Shown in pieces: positions 26,205 to 35,022 of a DNA stretch of 64,000 bases. The stretch lies in NCBI RefSeq assembly GCF_900115625.1, contig NZ_FOXD01000001.1, positions 233,517 to 297,516 on the forward strand, in the 5' to 3' direction. The stretch is from Salibacterium halotolerans (GTDB taxonomy: Bacteria > Bacillota > Bacilli > Bacillales > Marinococcaceae). Under the pieces are notes generated by a model. It was not told the origin of the DNA. It worked only from the letters and a program-made list of their open reading frames with translations, and ran no database searches. The translations under genes and the position numbers were made by a program. Positions within the stretch are counted from its first letter, which is position 1, and each line of letters opens with the position of its first letter.

Positions 26205-27189
26205 ACGCGTCGGCCAGAAGACGGAACGAATGCTTTTTCTTTTCTTCATCGAAAATATTGGTGATCGCCATGATTTCATCGGTGTGATAGAGCTCTGCCA
26301 GACGGCGGAGTTCTTTTTTGACCTGCTGTGGGGTACCGATAACGGCGCGCTTCCGGTTCTCCTGTACTTTTTTCTCTTCTTCTGTGGTGAGCGTGACGGC
26401 GGCTGCTTCCTCCGGGGTGGGGATTTTGGTGGTGCGTCCTTTTTCTACGTTCAACAGCCACATATCCTGCGTCTGCGCGAGGTGTTCGGCTTCTTCTTCG
26501 GTGTCGGCACAAATGACAAAAACACAGACAGCTGCTTTGGGCTCTGGCTGCCTTTCGGAAGGCTGGAAATTGTTCAGGTACGCATCCATCGCTTCCTCCG
26601 CGTTGTCCGGTTGAATGAAGTGGCCGCACATAAAGGCCGTGCTGTTTGCGGCAGCATGACGGGCGCCGCGGCTCGACAGACCGAGAACCCACGTCTTTGG
26701 AAGCGTGCTCGTCAGCGGCGAAGCTTTGATGGAGGCATAGTCGTGTTCCTTCGGGAGGGTTCCATCGATGAATCCCTGCATGTCGGACAGCTGTCTTGGA
26801 AATTCATTCATGCTTTTCTGTACGCCGTCTGTCAGCGCCATCCGGATCGTCTGTCCGCCGCCCGGAGAGCGTCCGACGCCAAGATCTATCCGTCCGGGGA
26901 ACAATGCTTCCAGCACTTTAAAGTTTTCGGTCACTTTATACGGGCTGTACTGCGGGAGCAGCACACCGCCGGAACCGACCCGGATCGTTTCGGTAACGGA
27001 GGCGAGATGGGAAATCAGTACTTCCGGAGAGCTGCCGGCAAGCCCCGACGTGCTGTGATGTTCAGCCGTCCAGAAACGAGTGTAACCAAGCGTTTCGGCA
27101 AATCGTGCCAGATCGGCTGTTCTTCGGAGTGCGTCTGTGGCGTCCTGACCGGAAGAGATGGGGGATTGTTCTAAAATACTTAGTTTCAT
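26185..27189 (-). CDS. LLM-class flavin-dependent oxidoreductase (luciferase-like)
   Basis: The 334-residue FMN-dependent monooxygenase-like protein is of the MsnO8/YwcH type: RFWTAEHHS, ISHLASVTETIRVGSGGVLLP and FPGRIDLGVGRSPGG are visible. It probably oxidises a small organic molecule using reduced flavin supplied by another enzyme. The ATG at 27189 has AAGGAG upstream. The gene follows the MFS carrier on the same strand at 97 bp and may share its transcript. The substrate is unknown. Confidence 0.85.
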   Translation of the reverse strand: MKLSILEQSPISSGQDATDALRRTADLARFAETLGYTRFWTAEHHSTSGLAGSSPEVLISHLASVTETIRVGSGGVLLPQYSPYKVTENFKVLEALFPGRIDLGVGRSPGGGQTIRMALTDGVQKSMNEFPRQLSDMQGFIDGTLPKEHDYASIKASPLTSTLPKTWVLGLSSRGARHAAANSTAFMCGHFIQPDNAEEAMDAYLNNFQPSERQPEPKAAVCVFVICADTEEEAEHLAQTQDMWLLNVEKGRTTKIPTPEEAAAVTLTTEEEKKVQENRKRAVIGTPQQVKKELRRLAELYHTDEIMAITNIFDEEKKKHSFRLLADAFRRDDF

Positions 27190-27286
27190 CACGCTTTTCT
27201 CCTTCATTTAAACGTACAGGTATTGGTTTAAGAAATAGATAAATCCATTGTACGTCGAAAAAGCGTCTGTCTTCCAATCAAATGCT

Positions 27287-28459
27287 TTAGTGCGAAGATC
27301 CGGTTATTTTTCTTTTCCGTTTTGCTTTCTTGATTTCTTTTGGTCCGAGAAGAACGGCAATAATTCCCGCGATACCGAAAATCGTAAATGTCCACATGTA
27401 ACTGAATACGCCGATCAACACACCGGCAGCCGACGAACCTGCAACCTGACCGACAGCAAGCAGCAGAAACGGGGTACCAATGCCGAGGGAGGCGTTGTTG
27501 ATGAAAACTCTGATTCCCCAGACCATCAGAACGCCCGTTATGAATATATAGGACACTCCGAACATTGCAGCGGAAAGGTAAGCGAGCGGCCATTGGCCTG
27601 GAAACCAGGCAAGGACAAGAGAGGCCGAACTGATTACAAGACCACCCCATTTGTAGGCAAACGGAAGTCCAAGTTTTTCGATGAGGAATCCGGAAAATCC
27701 TCCAAGAACACCGAAAACCCCAATCATTACCCAGAACAACGATACCCCGGTACTGCCGTAGTTGTTGGTGGACGATATGAAATCGACGGCGAATGTCCAG
27801 AAAGCAGCTGTCGATATTCCGAGCACGATGGAACAGATGATTAAAGGGAAGGCGCCCTCCACTCCGCGGAAGGAATAGTGTCCTTTTTCAAACTGTACGG
27901 ACGGATTTTTCGGAAGCGGCGGGACGACTTTGGCATTCCATATAAGAGCAATCAGTGCAATGATGCCGTAAATGAAGTACGTCATCCGCCAGTCGGAGGC
28001 AAGCATAAGAGCTCCTGTGCCGGAAAGAGCAAGACCGATGCTGGTTCCTGAATTGATCCATGTGTTCGCCTGTCCCTGCTCTTTGACTTTCAGCCAGAGG
28101 GAAATCGCTGCTCCATACGGTGGAGATACGAACCCGGTACTTGCTCCGGCAAACAAAACCCCCGCTCCGAGAAGCCATACGTTGGGACTGGATGCCATGA
28201 CAAACAGTCCAAGGCAGGCTGAGGCCCCCGCGGCGAGAATCATCGCACGGGGGCCTTTTTCTGTCGTGTAAACAGTGGCGAATACAATGGCCACGCAATA
28301 GGAAAGATAAAAGAGAGACGAAATAAATCCGGATGTTGACGCATTCATCCCAAGATCCGAGCTGATGCTTGGAAGAAGCAGTCCGTAACTGAACCTCGCA
28401 AGTCCGTATGCAACAGCAATCATGAGAATTCCCGGCGGTACCAATGTTGAAAAGCGCAA
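27287..28459 (-). CDS. Major facilitator superfamily transporter
   Basis: The 390-residue protein has about 12 hydrophobic helices, with a weak MFS loop motif after helix 2 (YTTEKGPRAMILAAG). It starts at TTG with AAAGGAGGTGG upstream. It is divergent from the betaine carrier gene. An AGAACGATCT operator-like motif lies just ahead of it, suggesting control by the TetR regulator at 31713. The substrate is unknown; export or uptake of an osmolyte-related compound would fit the neighbours. Confidence 0.8.
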   Translation of the reverse strand: MRFSTLVPPGILMIAVAYGLARFSYGLLLPSISSDLGMNASTSGFISSLFYLSYCVAIVFATVYTTEKGPRAMILAAGASACLGLFVMASSPNVWLLGAGVLFAGASTGFVSPPYGAAISLWLKVKEQGQANTWINSGTSIGLALSGTGALMLASDWRMTYFIYGIIALIALIWNAKVVPPLPKNPSVQFEKGHYSFRGVEGAFPLIICSIVLGISTAAFWTFAVDFISSTNNYGSTGVSLFWVMIGVFGVLGGFSGFLIEKLGLPFAYKWGGLVISSASLVLAWFPGQWPLAYLSAAMFGVSYIFITGVLMVWGIRVFINNASLGIGTPFLLLAVGQVAGSSAAGVLIGVFSYMWTFTIFGIAGIIAVLLGPKEIKKAKRKRKITGSSH

Positions 28460-28483
28460 AAGAGTCCACCTCCTTTAATATAT

Positions 28484-28493
28484 AGAACGATCT
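28484..28493. promoter_or_regulatory. AGAACG-type operator before the MFS gene
   Basis: AGAACGATCT is a near-palindrome 25 bp upstream of the MFS start. Related motifs occur at 28569, 28742, 28832 and near the TetR gene. Confidence 0.45.
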
Positions 28494-28568
28494 TTACAAT
28501 TGTAGAGAAAAATTTTTAAAATGTTGAAATTGTTGCGAAGTACATGTATAGCAGGTTCGATTATAGAT

Positions 28569-28578
28569 AGAACGTTTA
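28569..28578. promoter_or_regulatory. AGAACG-type operator, degenerate copy
   Basis: AGAACGTTTA lies midway in the MFS/BCCT divergent region and resembles the perfect site at 28742-28751. Confidence 0.35.
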
Positions 28579-28741
28579 ATATACATTACTTTATCACTGT
28601 GCCTTTCCTTAAGCAATGGATTTACAAATTTGCAGACTTTTGAACTGGTTTTTCGAAGAAAGATTTTTCTGAATGATTTGGATTTTTGTCAGAAAGCGCT
28701 GACAAGATTGTGGAACATGAAAAATCATGATAAAAATATAA

Positions 28742-28751
28742 AGAACGTTCT
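28742..28751. promoter_or_regulatory. Perfect AGAACGTTCT palindrome upstream of the BCCT carrier
   Basis: AGAACGTTCT is a perfect 10-bp palindrome just downstream of a possible promoter (TTGTGG, 17 bp, TAAAAA). It is the best match of the putative TetR operator family in the window. Confidence 0.5.
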
Positions 28752-28825
28752 ATTAAGAGGAGTTGATTTTAGTACACTTCTTTCTCTATTCATGCGAAAG
28801 ATGTACTAAAATTTTCTGCTTTAAT

Positions 28826-28840
28826 TATAATGAACGTTAT
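28826..28840 (+). promoter_or_regulatory. -10 element overlapping an operator-like motif
   Basis: TATAAT (28826-28831) is directly fused to TGAACGTTAT, a degenerate copy of the AGAACGTTCT motif. A repressor bound here would occlude the promoter of the betaine carrier. Confidence 0.45.
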
Positions 28841-28867
28841 ATACACTACTGAAAGGAGCACTATGTC

Positions 28868-30349
28868 ATGTCTAAAGTCGGCAACGTTTTTTGGATATCG
28901 CTCGCTATATCCGTTATTTTTGTAATCTGGGGGGCTGTTGCACCGGATAATCTGGGGGTTGTTTCGAATGGTATCCAGTCTTTCCTTACTTCCAGATTTG
29001 GTTGGCTTTATATTCTTTCTGTTGCAGCATTCCTTATCTTCTCCATTTATCTGATGTTTAGTAAATACGGAAAATTGAGACTCGGGGATCCAAATGACAG
29101 ACCGGAATACAACAGAGTCACATGGTTTGCGATGCTGTTTGGTTCCGGAATGGGAATTGGACTTATTTTCTGGGGGGCTGCGGAACCGCTGAGTCACTTT
29201 GCTTCTCCGCCGAATGCGGATCCAGAATCCATTCAGGCCGCTGAAAATGCCCTTCGTTATACTGCTTTCCACTGGGGTCTGCAGACATGGGCCGTTTACA
29301 CGGTTATCGCACTGGCGATTGCTTACTTCAAGTTCAGAAGAAAAGCACCTGGTGCCATCAGTTCTACGTTCCAGCCGCTTCTTGGTAATAAAACACAAGG
29401 CTGGATGGGAACGGTCATTGATGTCATTGCTGTATTTGCGACAATTTTTGGTGTCGCTACATCTCTCGGACTTGGAGCATCCCAGATTTCAGGTGGACTG
29501 TCGTTTGTTTCCAACATGCAGAATAACCTCAGTCTGCAAATGATTATTATCGTTATTGTAACAGTCCTTTTCATGATTTCCGCATGGACCGGAATCAACA
29601 AGGGAATCAAATACTTAAGTAATATCAATATCACACTTGCTTCATTGCTTTTGATATTGACGATTATCCTTGGTCCAACGGTATTTATCTTTGATAATTT
29701 CTTTTCCACGCTACTTTCCTACATTCAGACGCTTCCGTCTCTCAGCTTTGAAACGGGCGGACTGGACGAGCAGCATGCCAGCTGGATTGAAAGCTGGACG
29801 ATCTTCTACTGGGCATGGTTCATCGCATGGTCTCCATTCGTCGGGACATTTATTGCCCGCGTATCCAAAGGCAGAACCATCCGTGAATTCGTCACCGGCG
29901 TTCTGTTTGCACCAAGTATCTTCTGTATTCTATGGTTTGCTGTATTCGGCAGCACAAGCCTTCATCAAGAACTCAATGGAATCAATACCGGCCTGACAGA
30001 TCTTGCGAAAGAAGAAACGCTGTTTGCTGTGTATCAATCATTCGATTTGAGCATGGTACTTATCGTCATTGCCCTGCTGTTGATCAGCACGTTCTTCGTT
30101 ACATCCGCCGACTCTGCAACGTTCGTACTTGGTATGCAGACAACAAACGGCGATCTGAATCCGTCCAACAGCGTTAAAATGACATGGGGTGTCATTCAGG
30201 CGGCATTCGCTGCGGTACTGCTCGCTTCCGGAGGTCTGAATGCACTACAGACGGCATCGATTGCCTCAGCCTTTCCATTTATGTTCATTCTACTGCTCAT
30301 GATGGTATCTCTGATAAAAGCCTTCCGGCAGGACTATCCCTCCAAGTAA
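28868..30349 (+). CDS. BCCT-family betaine/choline transporter
   Basis: The 493-residue, 12-helix carrier of the betaine-choline-carnitine family has the Trp-rich signature WTIFYWAWFIAWSPFVGTF and GMGIGLIFWG. It imports glycine betaine, choline or a related trimethylammonium compound with Na+ or H+, like B. subtilis OpuD or BetT. AAGGAG lies nine bases before the ATG. The surrounding operators, orphan betaine-binding protein and TetR gene suggest a specialised methylammonium regulon. The exact substrate is not deducible. Confidence 0.9.
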   Translation: MSKVGNVFWISLAISVIFVIWGAVAPDNLGVVSNGIQSFLTSRFGWLYILSVAAFLIFSIYLMFSKYGKLRLGDPNDRPEYNRVTWFAMLFGSGMGIGLIFWGAAEPLSHFASPPNADPESIQAAENALRYTAFHWGLQTWAVYTVIALAIAYFKFRRKAPGAISSTFQPLLGNKTQGWMGTVIDVIAVFATIFGVATSLGLGASQISGGLSFVSNMQNNLSLQMIIIVIVTVLFMISAWTGINKGIKYLSNINITLASLLLILTIILGPTVFIFDNFFSTLLSYIQTLPSLSFETGGLDEQHASWIESWTIFYWAWFIAWSPFVGTFIARVSKGRTIREFVTGVLFAPSIFCILWFAVFGSTSLHQELNGINTGLTDLAKEETLFAVYQSFDLSMVLIVIALLLISTFFVTSADSATFVLGMQTTNGDLNPSNSVKMTWGVIQAAFAAVLLASGGLNALQTASIASAFPFMFILLLMMVSLIKAFRQDYPSK

Positions 30350-30641
30350 CAGAGCATAAGGCACTGATTCCGGAAAACAGGTGGGATAACCGTTTTCCGG
30401 GAATCCACTTTTGCAAAATCGGCCCGGGTGCTGTAGGCGTGGTCCGGGACCATGCAGGTTCAGATTTATGTTCCGGCAGGCTGATGACAGGAACTCTTTC
30501 TACAAGTGTGATATGGCTGTTTTCAACATCATGTAGATAGAATGTTCTGTCTTTGTAGTGCATGTGTGAAAAAAACTCATCAGCTGTGTGAACCCATAAA
30601 ATTGTAAATAAACACAGTAATACTAAAGGAGTGTTAAAACA
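30350..30641. other. Intergenic stretch between the BCCT carrier and the orphan binding protein
   Basis: It begins with a hairpin, ATTCCGGAAAAC/GTTTTCCGGGAAT (30367-30404), probably the carrier's terminator. A minus-strand frame (MHYKDRTFYLHDVENSH..., 30563 downwards) overlaps the carrier end; it has no ribosome binding site and is not called. Nothing else was recognised. Confidence 0.4.
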
Positions 30642-31550
30642 ATGGGGATGTGGAAAAGCAGCGTGTTGTTTGCCGGTTTGTCATTTGTTTTGGTGACTGC
30701 TGGTTGTGGACAGGATGATTCGTCCGGAAACGGTGGAAGTTCAGCGAGTGTAAGTGAACAACTCGACTATACCATTACAGGTATTGAACCGGGATCCGGT
30801 GCATACCAGGCAACAGAAGACGCATTGTCCCAGTATAACAATCTGGCTGGCTGGCAGCAGGAATCGTCCTCTGCCATGGCCATGCTGACCTCTTTGGAAA
30901 ATGCTATCAGTAATGAAGAACCTATTGTTGTTTCTGCATGGTCTCCCCACTTTATTTTCGCGAAATATGATTTGAAGTATTTAGAAGATCCAAAAGGCGT
31001 TTTTGGTGAAGAAGAGTATGTAACCACCATTGCCAGAGAAGGGCTGAAAGAAGATAAACCCGGTGCCTATACCATTTTGGACAGGTTTGAGCTGGATATA
31101 AGTGACGTAGAGTCTTTCATGCTTACTATTCAGGATCAGGAAATAGAAGCGACCGCTGAAAACTGGGTGGAAGACAACCAGGAAACCGTGAATGAATGGA
31201 CGAAAGGTATTGAAGACGGCGGCGGTACTTCCGTGGACCTGGCAATGACTCCTTGGGATGATCAGCGTGTTTCCGCGAATATTATGAAAGTCGTCCTGGA
31301 TCAGAAGGGTTACGATACATCGATTACTCCTGTTGATCCAGCTGTTATGTTTGAATCGGTCGCTAATGGGGAAAGCGATGCTTCTTTGGCACCGTGGATG
31401 CCAATCACTCATGGAGATCTGTACGCCCAATATGAAGACAGTTTTGAGGACCTTGGAAAAAACGTAGCTGGTGCAAAAATCGGACTGGCTGTGCCGGAAT
31501 ATATGGAAGACGTTAACTCCATTGAAGACCTTAAACCTGCAGAGCAGTAA
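30642..31550 (+). CDS. Orphan glycine-betaine-type substrate-binding lipoprotein
   Basis: The 302-residue OpuAC/ProX-type lipoprotein has the lipobox VTAGC (Cys about 22) and a Ser/Gly linker. Binding-site words are shared with the OpuAC at 57919: SAWSPHF, DLKYLEDP and PWMPITHGDLY, so the aromatic residues that cage the ammonium group appear conserved. No permease or ATPase gene is adjacent. It may load the OpuA permease encoded 25 kb away, or act as a receptor. AAAGGAG precedes the ATG. A hairpin terminator follows. Confidence 0.85.
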   Translation: MGMWKSSVLFAGLSFVLVTAGCGQDDSSGNGGSSASVSEQLDYTITGIEPGSGAYQATEDALSQYNNLAGWQQESSSAMAMLTSLENAISNEEPIVVSAWSPHFIFAKYDLKYLEDPKGVFGEEEYVTTIAREGLKEDKPGAYTILDRFELDISDVESFMLTIQDQEIEATAENWVEDNQETVNEWTKGIEDGGGTSVDLAMTPWDDQRVSANIMKVVLDQKGYDTSITPVDPAVMFESVANGESDASLAPWMPITHGDLYAQYEDSFEDLGKNVAGAKIGLAVPEYMEDVNSIEDLKPAEQ

Positions 31551-31578
31551 ATAAACTTGCTAACCTTTTTGATGGAAT

Positions 31579-31607
31579 AAAGGGAGCCGTAAACAGGCTC
31601 CCTTTAA
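31579..31607 (+). terminator. Terminator of the orphan binding protein gene
   Basis: AAAGGGAGCC and GGCTCCCTTT form a 10-bp stem with a 7-nt loop. Confidence 0.8.
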
Positions 31608-31638
31608 ATGTTCCGTCTGCGGAATGAGGAGAATAGAT

Positions 31639-31692
31639 TTGACTGACACATCGTTCATTGATAATCTAAAGTATAAAGGTTGTTCTTTCTAA
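31639..31692 (+). promoter_or_regulatory. TetR-gene promoter with operator-like motif
   Basis: TTGACT (31639-31644), 17 bp and TAATCT (31662-31667) form a promoter. GGTTGTTCTTTCT just downstream, read on the other strand as AGAAAGAACAACC, shares AGAAC and the CTTTA context with the AGAACGTTCT motifs. Autoregulation is inferred. Confidence 0.45.
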
Positions 31693-31712
31693 ACAAAGGA
31701 GAAGCATAGTAT

Positions 31713-32270
31713 ATGAGTCGATCTGCAAAAAAGGATAAATTACTTTTAACAGCTGAAAGACTGTTCTACGAGCATGGATTTCGCGGAGTCGGTCTGAAGC
31801 AAATCATCAGTGAGGCAGATATTGCCACGATGACGCTGTATAATCATTTTTCTTCCAAAGATAATCTGGTGGAAGAAGTATTGAGACAGCGGGAGGAACG
31901 TTATTGGTCCTACCTGGATTCCTATGTGGAAGTGAATTCAGAGTCCCCGTTCATTTCCGCCGTGGAAGCTCACGGCCGCTGGCTGAAGGAGCAGTCCTAC
32001 AAAGGCGATATGTTCCTGCGGGCGATTGAGGACTACGCGGGAATGGATAATGAAATTGAAAACATTGCAAGGGGACACAAATTTAAGCTGCTTCGGTATT
32101 TTCAGCAGCTGGCTGAAGAGAAAGGGAAAAATAACGAACGCGATTTAGCAAATCAACTGACACTGCTTCTCGAAGGGACAACTTCCATGACAACGTTGAT
32201 AGGTGCAGAAAAAGCGACAGAGTATTCCATTTCTATGGCAGAAACGCTGCTGGTCCAGCATACATCGTAA
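31713..32270 (+). CDS. TetR-family transcriptional regulator
   Basis: The 185-residue repressor has a typical TetR N-terminal helix-turn-helix (FRGVGLKQIISEADIA then MTLYNHFSSKDNLV) and a helical ligand domain. It closes the betaine gene group and is the likely reader of the AGAACGTTCT-like palindromes upstream of the MFS, BCCT and its own gene. The inducer may be choline, betaine or a degradation product. GGAGAAG precedes the ATG. Confidence 0.87.
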   Translation: MSRSAKKDKLLLTAERLFYEHGFRGVGLKQIISEADIATMTLYNHFSSKDNLVEEVLRQREERYWSYLDSYVEVNSESPFISAVEAHGRWLKEQSYKGDMFLRAIEDYAGMDNEIENIARGHKFKLLRYFQQLAEEKGKNNERDLANQLTLLLEGTTSMTTLIGAEKATEYSISMAETLLVQHTS

Positions 32271-32353
32271 GACAGTTGCGTGTTGTGCTTTGCAGCAGAG
32301 TGTGAAAGCGGATTTGAAAAGTGTTCTTTAGAACGGACATTTAAAAATAAATA

Positions 32354-32425
32354 AGACCCGGACGATTCTTATGGGAAGGTGCTGTGCCTGGTGCTGTCGT
32401 CTTCCTGGATGAATCGTCCGGGTCT
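32354..32425. terminator. Long hairpin terminator after the TetR gene
   Basis: AGACCCGGACGATTC pairs with GAATCGTCCGGGTCT, enclosing a smaller GGAAG/CTTCC stem, with an ATTTGTTT tail. It probably ends the TetR transcript. Confidence 0.7.
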
Positions 32426-32493
32426 ATTTGTTTGCGGTTTTCTCAAGAAAAAGCATCGGATGTAATTACGCCGGGGTGATCTATGCAGTGGCA

Positions 32494-32680
32494 TCCGCTT
32501 GCAATCACTTCTGTTCCGCACGTAAATCGAATGATTTGGCATGTAACATAGCATCCTTGGCTTGTACGTTTCGATTCGGACGGTATTGATCTTCATTTGG
32601 CATGTAAATGGCCGTCTTCGGCAGGTAAACGCAGAAGTTTGGCTGATACGCGCCGAACGAGCCGCTGTCAAAAAGGCGTA
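32494..32680. repeat. Degenerate 21-bp tandem repeat array
   Basis: Nine consecutive units recur with a 21-bp period (one unit is 19 bp). The clearest cores are TTGGCATGTAA at 32536 and 32597, TTGGCTTGTAC at 32557 and TCGGCAGGTAA at 32618. The period equals seven codons, and one minus-strand frame would give heptads such as YMPNHSI and YVRNRSD. That frame has no ribosome binding site and is not called as a gene. Confidence 0.65.
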
Positions 32681-32684
32681 CCAA

Positions 32685-32734
32685 AAAAATACGTATGAAG
32701 GAACGGCAAACCGTTCCTTCATACGTATTTTTCT
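32685..32734. terminator. Strong bidirectional terminator for the MBL hydrolase gene
   Basis: A 22-bp perfect stem (arm ending AAGGAACGG, loop CAAA, arm starting CCGTTCCTT) flanked by A and T runs lies immediately after the minus-strand stop. Confidence 0.9.
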
Positions 32735-33493
32735 TTACAGGGAGTATGTTTGTCCGTCATCCGGTACAGCAAGGCGGGAAGCAAAGCTCTTTTCTTCGGC
32801 GTAGTCTTTCAGCTCCTGCCTGGACAGGGTCCAGTGATTGACAGCTTCCATGTGAACGGAAATAATATAGGCATCAGGAGCAGATTGGTATACTTCATAA
32901 ATGTCTTCTTTGCCCATCACAAGCGATCCGCCTTCGTTAAACTGGTTGTCGCCGCCGTTGACTACAATGACGTCCGGCTGATGCTTGTTGATTTCTTCTT
33001 TGACGTATTCGTTCCAGACCGTATCCCCGGCAATGTACAACGTTTTTTCGTCGGGATGGTTGAAAACGACACCGGATACGGGACCGGCTGTATTTACGAT
33101 ATCCCCGCGTCCGTGTTCTCCTTCGGTTTTCGCGAGCTGGACTCCTTCAAATGAAGAATTCTTCTGTAGTACCTGAACATGGGTGAACCCTTCATGACGG
33201 ATATGTTCCGCGTCTTTTTCGTTCTGGGCGAACAACGGAATGTCCTTTGGCAGCGCATCGACGGCCGCCTGATCCCAGTGGTCGGGGTGCAGATGTGTTA
33301 CGATGACGGCATCGACATCGATAACACTTTCCACCGATACAGGCAGCTCCACTAAAGGATTGTTCTGGTCTTCCCGCGGAGCGTTTTGGAAAGCAGGCTG
33401 CGCGCCTTTTTCGGACAAAAATGGATCGATAAGAAACGATGTCCCCGCATAGTCGATGTGGAGTGTTGCGTTACGAATCAGTTGTATGTTCAT
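32735..33493 (-). CDS. MBL-fold metal-dependent hydrolase (UlaG-like)
   Basis: The 252-residue metallo-beta-lactamase-fold protein has the metal motif THLHPDHWD, further ligands in IAGDTVWN and SVHMEAVNH, and the N-terminal strand pattern of UlaG-like lactonases/hydrolases (LHIDYAGTSFLIDPFL). Its substrate is unknown. It is divergent from an Lrp-family regulator gene, which may control it. The ATG at 33493 follows AAAGGAGG. Confidence 0.85.
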   Translation of the reverse strand: MNIQLIRNATLHIDYAGTSFLIDPFLSEKGAQPAFQNAPREDQNNPLVELPVSVESVIDVDAVIVTHLHPDHWDQAAVDALPKDIPLFAQNEKDAEHIRHEGFTHVQVLQKNSSFEGVQLAKTEGEHGRGDIVNTAGPVSGVVFNHPDEKTLYIAGDTVWNEYVKEEINKHQPDVIVVNGGDNQFNEGGSLVMGKEDIYEVYQSAPDAYIISVHMEAVNHWTLSRQELKDYAEEKSFASRLAVPDDGQTYSL

Positions 33494-33614
33494 GATTAAG
33501 GCCTCCTTTTATTCCATCTGGATTTATTATAAGGGATAAGGATGGCTGTATACATAGAACGAATCAAGTATGCCAACGACTTTACTTGAAAAATGTAAGG
33601 AAGGGGAAGAAATA

Positions 33615-34019
33615 GTGGATCGTACCGACCATCATATATTGAATGAATTGTCTCAGAACAGCCGGATTACGATGAAAGAACTTGGAGAGAAGGTCCATTT
33701 GACCGGTCAGGCTGCGTCGGACAGAGTGGCAAAGCTTGAGGAAAATGGCGTGATTGAAGGATACTCCGTGAATGTGAATAATGCCAAAATGGGATACCCT
33801 GTCCATGTTTTCCTGCATATTATCATCCACACAGCTCATAAACCATATCTTTCTTTCATTGAGACACAGCAGCCTTATATTATGAACAACTATAGAATAA
33901 GTGGTGACGGCTGTTACCTGCTCGAATGTAAATTTCCATCGCACGAGTATGTGGACACGTTTCTGAAAAGCCTGCAGGAGCACGCCAACTACAAGTTGTC
34001 CATTGTTATTAACAAATAA
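33615..34019 (+). CDS. Lrp/AsnC-family regulator
   Basis: The 134-residue protein has an N-terminal helix-turn-helix (DRTDHHILNELSQNSRITM, then LTGQAASDRVAKLEENGVI) and a C-terminal RAM-like sensing domain. It starts at GTG with GGAAGGGG upstream; an ATG at 33570 lacks a site. Divergence from the MBL hydrolase suggests local control, possibly in response to an amino acid. Confidence 0.85.
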   Translation: MDRTDHHILNELSQNSRITMKELGEKVHLTGQAASDRVAKLEENGVIEGYSVNVNNAKMGYPVHVFLHIIIHTAHKPYLSFIETQQPYIMNNYRISGDGCYLLECKFPSHEYVDTFLKSLQEHANYKLSIVINK

Positions 34020-34032
34020 TTGAATCTGTTAC

Positions 34033-34069
34033 AAAAAGGACGCTGCAATCGATAAAAGCGTCCTTTTTA
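34033..34069. terminator. Terminator between Lrp and LysR genes
   Basis: AAAAAGGACGCT and AGCGTCCTTTTT form a 12-bp stem; it works in both directions between these converging genes. Confidence 0.88.
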
Positions 34070-34146
34070 TATGCTGTTGATATAACTTTTGGTTATGGAA
34101 AGATGAAAAAAGAGTATTAGTCACAGATTATCCCGTCGTTTATACT

Positions 34147-34983
34147 TTACGTATCGAACCCGGTTTTCAATATTTTTAATGTGCTGCTATCAAGGGCATA
34201 CAGGTGCATTTCCCGTTGAATCGGATTGTTTTCTATAGGAAGAAACTCGACACCTTTGTACTGGATTTTTTTCACCATGATAGAAGGAAGGTAGGTTACG
34301 CCGTACCCTTGAGCGGCAAAACCGATCAGCGCATGGTAAGGCAGTTCAATAACAGGCGGCACAGTGTACCCTTGTTCCTCCGCCAGCAGGTGAATTCTTT
34401 TGTACAAAGGAGTGGAGGCGGGCGGCAGCAGCTGCGTATACAGCAGACAGTCGGAAATGGACACCATATGCTGCTGCGCCAGGTCATGATTGGAAGAAAC
34501 GGCCGCAAAGAACGTATCATGAAATAAAAAAGTCGACTGTAGGCCTTTGTGGCGGGCAACATCCTGGATAACAGCTGCATCAATACCGCCGGATTCAAGC
34601 AATGGTAGTAATTCCAGGGAATCGTCTTTCACGTATGTCAGCTTTATATTGAAAGGGTTTGCCTGTTCAATATAATCAGGGAAAAAATAAGACGCTAAAA
34701 AAGGATCGCTGCCCATGCGTATTTCCCGATCATGCATGTGGCTGTATAACTCAGACTGCAGCTTTCTGAGGGTTGGTTCCACATCATCATACAGTTTCTG
34801 TCCTTTATGAGTGAGACTAATCCCTTTGGACGTACGGATGAACAGCGGAAAGCCCAGTGTTTCTTCCAGTTTGCTGACCTGTTTGCTTAAGGCAGGCTGT
34901 GAAACGAATAAGATATCTGCCGCTTTTGTGATGCTTTTTTCTTTTGCTGCTGTTAAAAAATATTCCAGCATCTGCAGGTTCAT
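34147..34983 (-). CDS. LysR-family transcriptional regulator
   Basis: The 278-residue LysR-type regulator has an N-terminal winged helix (MLEYFLTAAKEKSITKAAD, then LFVSQPALSKQVSKLEETLG) and a co-inducer-binding domain. It is divergently transcribed from the SMR transporter pair with a 39-bp gap, the usual arrangement for a LysR regulator and its target. The inducer is unknown. Confidence 0.87.
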   Translation of the reverse strand: MNLQMLEYFLTAAKEKSITKAADILFVSQPALSKQVSKLEETLGFPLFIRTSKGISLTHKGQKLYDDVEPTLRKLQSELYSHMHDREIRMGSDPFLASYFFPDYIEQANPFNIKLTYVKDDSLELLPLLESGGIDAAVIQDVARHKGLQSTFLFHDTFFAAVSSNHDLAQQHMVSISDCLLYTQLLPPASTPLYKRIHLLAEEQGYTVPPVIELPYHALIGFAAQGYGVTYLPSIMVKKIQYKGVEFLPIENNPIQREMHLYALDSSTLKILKTGFDT

Positions 34984-35022
34984 CAGGCATTCACTCCCTG
35001 AAAAAATGAAAGAAGGGTCTTT

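Noticed and set aside
30297..30563. Minus-strand frame MHYKDRTFYLHDVENSH...
   Set aside because: Overlaps the BCCT carrier end and a probable terminator, with no ribosome binding site; a decayed gene is possible but not supported.
32369..32722. 117-codon minus-strand frame with heptad repeats
   Set aside because: Runs through two terminator hairpins, lacks a ribosome binding site, and is explained by the 21-bp DNA repeat.
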